A DNA stretch of 64,000 nt from Chondrus crispus (taxonomy: Eukaryota > Rhodophyta > Florideophyceae > Gigartinales > Gigartinaceae), in NCBI RefSeq assembly GCF_000350225.1, contig NW_005179129.1:1-64000 (forward strand), read 5' to 3'. How positions within the stretch are numbered: position 1 is the stretch's first letter; each line of letters begins with the position of its first letter. The notes beneath the pieces were generated by a model. It saw nothing but the letters and a program-made list of their open reading frames with translations. It made no database searches and was not told where the DNA came from. Below are positions 55,401-64,000 of this stretch, in pieces. A program made the translations under genes and the position numbers.

Positions 55401-58400
55401 CGTCACTGCGTTCAGCCTGCCGTAGTCTACGCAAAAACGCATTGACCCGTCCGGCTTGGCCACCAGCAACACGGGCGACGCCCATTCTGACTGCGCTGGT
55501 TCTATCACTCCTGCCTCCAACATCTTCTGCACCTCTGCATCTTCTACTTCGCGGGCTTTAGGTCCGGCCCGATACGGGGCTTGTGCGATGGGGCGAGTCT
55601 CGGGTATCAACTCGATCCGATGGACGGTGGTATTAATTTCGCCAAGCGTCCCATCCCACATCTTTGAATACTTCTTCAACATCCGACGGAACCGCTCGCG
55701 CAGCCGGTCCGGCACGTGGCTCAGGTCGAGGTCCTCCGCGTTCGGCGGGGGAGGCTCAATCCGCCGCTCCGGCGTCGTAGTTGCCGTCGCGGAGAGCCTT
55801 TCCTCCCGTTCCCCTTGCTGGTCCTCGCGATCTTGATCCGACGGTTCGCATCTTGCCTCGCCCGTAGGCGTCTTGGTGGAATTAGGAAAATTTTCCTTCT
55901 TCGTTTCTTGAATTCCGAGAACTTCACCAATGGTGGTTTTGCTCTCGAGCGCGGCTCTCGGGTGCGGTAATAATTCTGCCACCACATGGCCTTTTCGCAC
56001 CCTGACAGGGTACGTTCTAAAATTCGCAACAAGTAAACGAAATGGCCTGTCAGGCTCAACCTGAACGACACCATTCGTGCACGTCAACCCGTGCCTTTCG
56101 TACAACGACGAGTACGGCTGAACCACAACCAAGCCCGCCCTGTTCGAGGTGCATTCCAGGACGCGTTGCGTCCCTGGCTCGATAGTCGTGGCTCTTGCCA
56201 CTTCTACCTTAGGGGAAATTCGCTCCACCTTTCCATCATTCTCGTCCTCTCCCGCGACGAGATTCTTCTTCCCTTTTCTCGTTGAGAACCGCCTAACTAT
56301 CGGAACCTCCGAGAAATCCGCCAACTCAACCGTTTTCTTCCTTGGATAAATTGCTTCCACAAACCGGTCACAGTAGTCCGCGCCTAGAATTAGCGGGACT
56401 GCTAGTTTTTTGCATACAATAAACTCGGCTGCGGCCGCAAATTTTCCAAGCCTCACAGGCATTCTAATTGTGCCGAGAGTCCGGAGTGGCCTATTGTTCG
56501 CGTCGCCAATGTCTTGGGTCGGTCCGTAGGACACTACAGATTCCATTTCAGCTGGGAGTTCCGATTTTCGCACAAGGTTTGGTCCCGCGCCGGTGTCTAA
56601 AACAGACAACACCCGGCTCATCAATCCGACTGTTGGTCCAATGTACGCGTAAACTTTGTAGTTTTTTCGCGCAAGATCCAAAATCTTCTCGGGACACTCC
56701 CTTCGCTTAACTTTGTACCAGGGTCTTCGAACTTCTTCCAGCGGATGATCTCGGGCTCCGCTCAAAATTTTCTTGACCTGAGCTGGCCCTTTGGGCTTAT
56801 CCACCAATCCAACAACCTCCTCCTCGAGGCCTGATTTTTCATTTAGAGACGGGGAACTGGGCTGAGCCCCGGGCACAGTACGTCGACCCTGTGCCTCTCG
56901 CGACTCATGCGAGATTACCCTCTCTAGTTTTCCTGCCGCTGCGGGATCCTTCTCACATCCGACGGCGCGGGCCCGGCGGCGGGCCCTCTGAAGGGTTGGT
57001 TCGACCTCGGCGTTGAAGGACTTGGCGTGCTCGCCGTCTGCGAATCGAACCAATTCTTGACCTTCAGGTAACTCGTCGATGGTATCCCTAACCTCTCCAT
57101 CGGAGACAACGCCTCGTAATTTTCCAAAACTCGGTGCATTTCCCGGAGGGAAAGAATGCACGTTGGCGCGGCGTGCCCCTTTTCGTAACAATGATAGCAC
57201 ACCAGTCCGTGCGTCTTGACGGGATATTGCGGCCTAGGCCCTCCACGGGCCGGCGGCCTTCCTTGACGTTGCGGCCTTCCCATACAGCCTGGTCTTCGAA
57301 ACGTCGTACCCTTGTCTTCCATCGGAATGCGCGGCGCCGGCGTGTTGCCGCGCCTCCGAAAGATCATCACGGGATCCGTGGGCTCTGAGAACGACTCCGT
57401 CGTGTATGCAGGCGTCGGTAAAGTTGACGACCCGCTTGCCCCGTAGTCCTCGTGTCCATAGCCCTCCGACAGCTCAATGAGCTCGCCTTTGGCTACCAAC
57501 GCGCCCTCGTAGAGATTTTCGCTACTTCCGTGCGCACCGCGCTCATCGGACGCGGAAATTGACTCGGCTAAATGGACGGCGACCTGACTTTTGCGACCGG
57601 GATAAGAAGCCCTCGGCTTCTTACCTGCCTTGATCGTCGACGGCGTCTGAATCGTGACCTTCTTGGTCTTCTTGTCCTTAGCGCGGCTCGCCGAGCCATG
57701 CGCCTTCGCATAATTAACTAGTCTCAAAAACGAAACGTCCCGATTGTCTTGCCGGTATTGAGGTACCATCGGCTTGATACTCGAATCGAGTCCTTCAATA
57801 AACATCGTCATTTGTTCTTCCGTCGAATATACGTTTCCACATCGATTGCTCGCGTCCGTCAGACGGATATAAAATTCCATCTCGTCTTCAGACGGTCTTT
57901 GCTGAACCTCTCGCAATGCGAGCACAGCTTGACGGATCGCCCCGTCGGTTGCGAAACTCCTCAACAACCACTGTACGGCCTCCGGCCAAACGGATACCTT
58001 TCGGTGATGGGCCCCGGCCGTCTGAGACACCGAAGTGTACTGTCTCAAGGCGATGCCGCTTAAAAATTCAGGCAACAGGCGGATCGCTTGCCCCTCGTTC
58101 ATTTCTTGAGTATCGAACTCTTGAACTTATTTTGCCAAAACATCCAACACAAGGACCCCGTCCTCACCTGTGAACGTGTTGACCTTCTTCACCTTAGGCG
58201 GAATATCTCTCCTGATTTTTCGCACGGCGGTCCGCCGGGAACTTGAAAAATATGTCTGTGGGTTCCGCAAGCGGTACGTTCGGTACGAAAGTAATTTCTT
58301 GAAGAGGTAGTTGGTCGGATTCAGCTCCTCCAACTCCTCCCATCGCGGCCCGCGCCGCGTCGCGACATCTTCGGGCTCCGCGTCCTTGTCTCTCGGCGAG

Positions 58401-59230
58401 GCGGACGAAGTGACTCCGCCTCGTCTGGAGGAAATTTTCTTGCTTGACGAATTTCCGTTTCCTTCTTCTGAACGGCGTTCGGAATCACCGGAATGGTTCG
58501 ACGAACCGCCGTTACCATCTTCGGAGGGACCAAGCGACTCCGACTGTGAGTCGCCGTTCTCCGGATCGTCACTACAGTGACCCTTGCTTGTACGTCGCTT
58601 GTCCTTCTTCGAGGGCTTCGACTTGGAACTCCGCTGCCGAGCGGGCTTGTCCTTCTTCGACCGACGGTCGCCCTCTCTACCTGAAGGGAGCGGCTCGTCG
58701 TCCGATCCTTGCGAAGCTTGATCCGTGGCCTGCTCAAGGTCCTTGAGACGTTGCGCGGCGCGATCGAATCGGTCATCGATGCTTGCTCTGAATTTTCCTA
58801 AGGACTCCAAGGCTTGATTCGCGTCTCGCCTCGCGTCCTTGACCGAAATTTTCAACGAGGCTAGGACCTCCGGCTCCAGACCGTCGGTCGCCTCCCCTCG
58901 CTCCTTCTCGACGAGATCCACTCGAGCCGACAGCTCTCCCAAAACGGTGTGGAACTCGGATGCTTGCAACTCCAGTTGCTTCCGGACGAGGGGTAATTCA
59001 GCCTCGAGATTTTTCTTCGCTTCTTCGCGAATTTCGCTGCTCATCTTCTCCAACTTCTCGTCGAGTTCAGTCTTGTCGGCGGCTATCCCCGTAGGGGATT
59101 CTTGATCTCCGGGGTCCGTGGCCGTATTGGCCTGGCTCCGGGTGCGAGGACCCCTCGGGATCCTCGACGCTCGTGCCGATCTGCTTCTACTCGCCCCGGG
59201 ACCGACGTCCCGTGGTGCGCTTGTTGACAT
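52475..59230 (-). pseudogene. gag-pol region of chromovirus D
   Basis: Gag from ATG 59,230 (MSTSAPRDVGPGASRS), with a coiled-coil segment, a Ser/Asp/Lys-rich middle and a zinc knuckle (CYHCYEKGHAAPTC). Protease, RT, RNase H, integrase (SDNGTQF, NGQVERFNRT) and chromodomain (EYVIDKIVDHGYDEEKLILKVRWYGYTIEDATWEP) follow. It is the most complete gag-pol of the family here, but still broken. Confidence 0.92.
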
Positions 59231-59332
59231 CGCTCGTACAAGCGGACCTACACAGCAAAAAATTACAAACAAAAATAAAATAAAAAAAGAGTCCGTTACC
59301 CAGACCAAATTCCTTGTCGTAGATAAAACAAT

Positions 59333-59350
59333 TTCTAGGTCGGGAGACCA
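59333..59350 (-). promoter_or_regulatory. Primer-binding site of chromovirus D
   Basis: Reads TGGTCTCCCGACCTAGAA on the minus strand, four bases inside the 5' LTR, identical to that of B. Confidence 0.8.
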
Positions 59351-59354
59351 CTTT

Positions 59355-60292
59355 TGTAGTGCAATGCGCCTGTTAGGCAGAGACCAAGGTCCGATGGTAC
59401 AACACAAACAACAGCAACAAAAACAACAACTGCCAACGGCACAGCGCTACGGAGTGTTCGAAGCTCCCTGTCCTCTTTAAGCAGATTTGCGGCCTGCAGT
59501 AGCTCGGATCCCTGATAGGGGGGGGCAAAGAGAAGGGCCCAGCCCGGGATCGATAAATGGTGGTAGAGACTTGTAAAGGCAACTGCTCGACGAGTTCGGA
59601 GGGGTGTTTAGGTAAACCTGGTCCGATGGGTCGTAAATCCAATGCTCGAAGAGCGCCTTGTACACCTTATACCCTTGATAAGGTCTTCGACGGGGACGTC
59701 GCAACGTAGCCCGTCGGGAAAGAAGAAAACGTAGCAGCGCTACACCGTCGTACTGCCCGATAGCAAAGTACCAATAACGGATCGGTCGCAACCAGATTCC
59801 GATGGAACCAACACTGAGATAAGCACCACTGGTGTACCAACACAAAAGCCCGATGGCAAATGACGTCACGTGGCGGATCGCAATCCTACAAGGTGGGACC
59901 AACTCAAGATTAAGGGAAATTAGGATAGGGAAATAAAGGAAAATTGATGAGGAAAAAGGGGACCCCCGAGCGCAAAGGATAAAGTAATCTGTAGTTGAAG
60001 GGAATGTCTTGTAAAAGACGGACTTCAACCAAGGCGATATCAGACTCTGGCAACTCGGGTTACCTTTACTGACTTGGTGGTCAGAGGGCTAAGGTATATA
60101 TCGCCCGGCCGGAGCCACTACAGTAGCTCTCGGGGCTAGATCCTAGATCTAATCTAATGTTAAATAACTAATATGCAACTAATTAAAATTAATAATTAAA
60201 ATAATAAAGTGAAATGATTTCCACTTTTGCCTGTCATACCCCATCATTTTCATTTCTTTTCACCCCCCTTTTCAGGTGCGTATTGCACTACA
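59355..60292 (-). repeat. 5' LTR of chromovirus D
   Basis: 938 bp, about 98% identical to 45,602-46,541 by eye. The TATA stretch is near 60,093-60,102. The segment after the TATA (CCTCTGACCACCAAGTCAG) is shared with the B LTR, marking one family. Confidence 0.93.
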
Positions 60293-61481
60293 ACGCGTAC
60301 ACGTGCCACAAGGACGGCAATTTCCGCCCAATTTTTTCAATTTCTTGGAAAGCGGCGGCGGACTCTCTCTGAAGCAGCGTCGCGTGATATTTGGCATACA
60401 GTGTTCCTCGGTGGCCTTTTGAGGTGGCACTGCCGACTGACGACGGAGTCAGCATTACGGGACAGTGGCCATCGGACATATTACTGTCGGACTGGAGTGG
60501 CGTCCGTTCGTCTGCACCCTCTCCCCTTGCATTCGCGTAGAGGTACGAACCGACGCGAAGACACCAGCCCTTCAAGGCTATGCTCACCGCGATGAAGCCT
60601 TTCGCGTCTCTGCCACCACGTCGCGCTTCCTTCTCCCTCGTTCCCGTCTGCCTTTTGCACGGGAATGGGATAACGAGGCATCCTCCCCAAAAGGAGCCGA
60701 CGCGCCTATGCGCAACTCATCGGGTTATCAAGCGACCATACGGGTGATCTCGCCTCACCTCGTCCCATCCGTTCTTACGAGGGACGTTACTCTCCAGGCA
60801 GTACGTACTGCCTGGTGTTTAGGTGTTGCATAGTTGGCCTTGGTCTGTCAGTACGTCTTGACATCTTCGCACCCTCTTGACTTTGCCGGTATCTCTTTCG
60901 TTCCTTAGGGGATCGTTCACCTCGTTCTCTTGCTTGACGCTTCACGACCTATTTTGTGATACAGTACGTTATGTCTTCTCTTTGACGGCCCTTTGGCGCA
61001 GCTCACTGAAGAGCCCCCATAGTGAAAAGGGATTCGGATCCCTTGTAGCCAGTCTGGAGCGTGAGTGGGCTCGTGGGTCCAGGATGTTGCCCGCTGTTTG
61101 AGGGACTCGGTGTCCCCCATCAATAACGGCCCTATCGTGGACGATCGCGCGTTCTTTGGACCTCTCGGCTCGAGGTTGCTGGACTGAACGGAACGTCCAG
61201 TGACTTCGAGCCAGAGATCGTCTAACCCTTCAGCTATCAAAGGGGTACTTGGGGTCCTCGTAATGTCGGTCATTACGAGGGCCTAACATTTTTTTCAGGC
61301 TGTTCGTACTGTCCTGTTCTTATGTCCCGCGTCCTTGACGTCTGAGAAGTCAATACGACTTGACTTTAACACGTCCCCGGCTGTGACCCTCCGATAGGGT
61401 CCACCGTCCTCCTTTGCTTCCCCTTTTAGTCTGTTCGTGCAGGCTGGGGTTAATCCGCGAAGAAGCGGTTGAGGGCCCCCC
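60293..61481. other. Segment right of D, hairpin-rich, 3' of element E
   Basis: About 1.2 kb between D and the end of E's pol, with no supportable gene. It is the continuation of 42,151-45,601 before D inserted. A purine tract (GGGGGG on the minus strand near 61,475-61,480) directly after E's pol suggests that the 3' LTR of E starts close by, but its limits could not be fixed. Confidence 0.45.
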
Positions 61482-61506
61482 TTAAGCGTGAACGTCCGCG
61501 TTCACG
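60794..61506. repeat. Second cluster of perfect hairpins and palindromes
   Basis: A perfect 22-bp palindrome at 60,794-60,815 (half-site CCAGGCAGTAC). Perfect stems AAGGGAT at 61,027-61,033/61,038-61,044 (loop TCGG); GGGAC at 61,102-61,106/61,112-61,116 (loop TCGGT); CTGGAC at 61,180-61,185/61,196-61,201; CCTCGTAATG at 61,256-61,265/61,271-61,280 (loop TCGGT); AAGTCAA at 61,347-61,353/61,360-61,366; GACCCT at 61,385-61,390/61,396-61,401; CGTGAACG at 61,487-61,494/61,499-61,506 (loop TCCG). Confidence 0.85.
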
Positions 61507-64000
61507 GTTTGGGTGAGGCCTCTGCCGGTACGTCTCCGGAGGCGTTGGGCGTAACGAGACACCAACTGCTCCAAGACGTGAGTCCGCGCAGTCCAAGGGG
61601 GCGCGTCGTAATCCGCCCACTTGATGAGGAACTCCGTAGTTCCGTCTTCCATGAATCGATGTCTCAGTAGCTGTTCGACGGCATACTGCGTTCTCGCGGT
61701 GACCTTATCGGCGAGGTCCCGCGGGGTCGTCGTATTTGCTCGTGGCGCGTCTATCGGAGATGGCGCGTACACGCAGCGGTCGGCGGAGACTCGCTCGGTG
61801 ACCCCATCACGATCGATCGTGATGGTTCGGCCGTCATTGGCGAGCACGCGGTAGGGTCCGACAGCGGGCGAGGCGAGCTTGTTCGACGTCTTAGCCGCAT
61901 TGGCGGGGTTGATATATACGTATTCTCTGGGACGGAGCCGGGAATTAATAAGTCGTATGGGCTTATCGAAGTAGCGCTTGTAGCGAGCCTGCGTGCAACG
62001 CAGGCTCCCGTAGGCCTTTTGGATAGTCGAGTCCAAGGTCTTGAGGAACTCGGCACGTTGGTTCCCCCTATCGGAAGGGGGCGCGTCGCCGTCAGCCCGT
62101 CGGAGAGAGAACTCCGGCGGTGGCTTGCTGAGCACGAGCTCAAACGGCGTGGTGCGTGTGGTGCGATGTACTTGGGAGTTGTACGCATACGTAAGCGGCC
62201 CCACGTACACATCCCAGTCGTCCTGATGTTCACCCACGTAGTTCCGCAGCATCGAGGCGATTGTTCGGTTATATCGCTCGACTTGCCCGTTCGTCTGGGG
62301 ATGGTACGGTGAAGTGTACAAATTCGTTATCCCCAGAACGCGGCACGTGCTGTGGAAGAACTTGGCATTAAACTGAGGACCGTTGTCGGAAAGCAACGTG
62401 CGAGGGACGCCATACTTGAACACCCACGAGTCGCAGAACGCAACTGCGACCGTGTGCGCTGTTATCGTGCGGAGCGCAACGACTTGCGTTAGCTTACTGA
62501 AGCGGTCCGTAATCACGAGCAGGAACCGTTTTCCTGTCTTCGTCTTGGGGAGCGGCCCCAAGATGTCGATCGCGAGGCTCTCGAGGGGCCTCGTAGCTGG
62601 AAACAATCTCAATCGGTTGAGATGTTTCCTCAGCTTCACCCGGTTCATCGCGCAGGTTCGACACCCTCGCACCGTGGCTGCCACGTCTGCAGCCAGGTGG
62701 AGCCAGTAGTACTCTCGTCGAAGTGCGTAGTACATACGGTTCTGGCACGGGTGCCTTGCATTGGCTGGGTTGTGGCACAGGCAAAGGAGCCTGGCGCGGA
62801 GCGTCCGAGGCACCACCACCTGTACGGTATCAGCATCGAAGGGGTGTCTCCGTTTGAGCACCCCTTGGTGGTTCTCGAAGAACGCGGAGTCTCGAAACTC
62901 GGACTGTCGTGCCAAAACGGTTTGACAGAAGTCATCCACGCGTTGCTCCTCGGCTATCTCCTCTATCGTAAGAGGGGCCGGAAGTTCGTCCTGCGGTGGG
63001 GCGACCGGGGAGTCGAGCGCGCCAGCCTCCGGGTCTTTGGCGCGTTGGATGTCGGCGGCGTCCAACTCGTCGTTCTCCTCCCAAACGAATTGGGTCCTTG
63101 GAGAGCGGGGGCTTCGTCGTCGCCTCTCGGTTCGTCGCGCGTCCGTACGCGCGACCTTGTTCCGGCTTCGGCTTGATTCCGTGTCGTTACAAAGACATGG
63201 ACGGCCTGATGATCGCAGCTCGCGGTACAAGCGTGGTCCGCGAGCTCGTTCGATACGTCTCGAACTGTCGTGCCCCCTTCGAAAGTGGGGATGTCGTCAT
63301 CCACCTCGACGGTGGGGCGAGGGTCATCGGCGACCTTCTGCGACACAAGTCGTGACAGGGCATCGGGCACCTGATGCACGGGTCCGGGGCGGTACTGAAT
63401 GGTGAATCGTATTCAGCCAGACGTAGCCGCCACCGGTTGAGTCGTCCGGAACTGTCGGTGAGGGACATGAGCCATCGGAGGGCGTCATGGTCCGTCCGTA
63501 CTGTCAACTTCGTGCCTTCTACGTACGGCCGTAGTGTGCGGACGGCCCAAACTACGGCGAAGCACTCGCTTTCGGTAGCGCTGTAGTTGCGCTCACTATC
63601 GGACAGTGAGTACGACCAATACCCCACGGGGCGCCAGTCGTTCGGCTCTTCGTGCTCCTGAAGTAAGGTGCAGCCGAGTTGGTAGGCACTCGCGTCGGTG
63701 TCTATCATGTGCGGACGACCGTGCCGGGGCAACGCGAGGATCGGCGGAGCGATCATGCACTTCTTAAGGTTCTCGAACGCCTGAAGCTGCAGGTCCGTGG
63801 GGTTATACAAATCAGGATCCGAATCCTTGCGCGTCATGTCGGTCAGAGGACGCGCAATCTTAGCGAACCCGTCAACGAATCGGCGGTATACGTTACACGC
63901 CCCGAGGAACGAGCGCACTTGCGTGAACGTCCTCGGGAACGTGAACGTCTTGAGAGCGTCGGCCGCCGTATCTGCCACGCTCAACTTGCCTGGGGAGATG
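61482..64000 (-). mobile_element. Ty3/gypsy chromovirus E, pol end (runs off the right edge)
   Basis: Minus-strand pol: end of RT (QVRSFLGACNVYRRFVDGFAK near 63,900), RNase H (DTDASAYQLG near 63,690), integrase with HHCC zinc finger (GCRTCAMNRVK near 62,650), DDE core (LAIDILGPL, LLSDNGPQFN, NGQVERYNRT, about 62,580-62,260), GPY module (VGPYRVL near 61,850) and a chromodomain (YAVEQLLRHRF...FLIKWADYDAPPWTA, about 61,690-61,570). The wording differs from B/C/D, so it is a second chromovirus family. It is broken at least once; the 5' part lies outside the window. Confidence 0.9.

Larger units (their letters stand above)
45602..60292 (-). mobile_element. Ty3/gypsy chromovirus D, full-length with both LTRs
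   Basis: 14,691 bp flanked by ACGCG (45,597-45,601 and 60,293-60,297). On the minus strand: 5' LTR (59,355-60,292), primer-binding site, gag (from 59,230; zinc knuckle near 57,180), protease (DTGAG near 56,600), RT (YLDDI near 55,135), RNase H (near 54,690), integrase (about 53,990-53,470), chromodomain (about 52,680-52,500), a ~5.9-kb 3' stretch with a long antisense ORF, and the 3' LTR (45,602-46,541). The LTRs differ at roughly 17 sites by eye (about 2%), so insertion is fairly recent. It is broken in about four or five places. Confidence 0.95.

Overview
The window is eukaryotic. It is repeat-dense, with almost no visible introns, and most of it is nested Ty3/gypsy LTR retrotransposons. 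No rRNA, tRNA, CRISPR array or bacterial operon was seen. An intron-poor, repeat-rich alga such as a florideophyte red alga would fit, but that is only a weak guess; the sequence itself proves only 'eukaryote with active chromoviruses'.

Region 1 (1-12,700) is a cassette of unusual genes. A beta-class (DPPY) DNA methyltransferase on the minus strand runs off the left edge. It is divergent from a plus-strand unit with a basic head, a ParB-like domain and then a decayed 2-oxoglutarate/Fe(II) dioxygenase domain. The two transcription units start from the arms of one ~480-bp, nearly perfect inverted repeat. The spacer between the arms holds three 65-bp repeats, each carrying a CACATCGA/TCGATGTG dyad. 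A 4 x 67-bp minisatellite and two unrecognised genes (one tudor-like at best, one basic with a coiled coil) follow. A DNA-modification writer facing a possible DNA oxygenase under mirrored promoters is the best candidate here for an undescribed system.

Region 2 (about 13,140-42,150) is a three-deep nest. Chromovirus copy C (plus strand, 13,200-14,310 and 33,553 to about 42,150) was hit in gag by element A (14,311-33,552; target duplication GATAC). A in turn was hit in its 3' LTR by chromovirus B (21,387-33,370; target duplication GCGCG). B, C and D (below) are one chromodomain family; A is a different Ty3/gypsy lineage. Near its 3' LTR, A carries an antisense reading frame whose product begins with a histone H3 tail (ARTKQTAR...STGGK...ATKAAR) but has no histone fold.

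Region 3 (42,150-61,480) is an older hairpin-rich segment split by chromovirus D (minus strand, 45,602-60,292; target duplication ACGCG; LTRs about 2% apart). D also has a long antisense ORF beside its 3' LTR (46,667-48,583), and C keeps a remnant of the same gene. Region 4 (61,482 to the right edge) is the pol end of a further minus-strand chromovirus, E. All retroelements are treated as fossils; each is broken to some degree.
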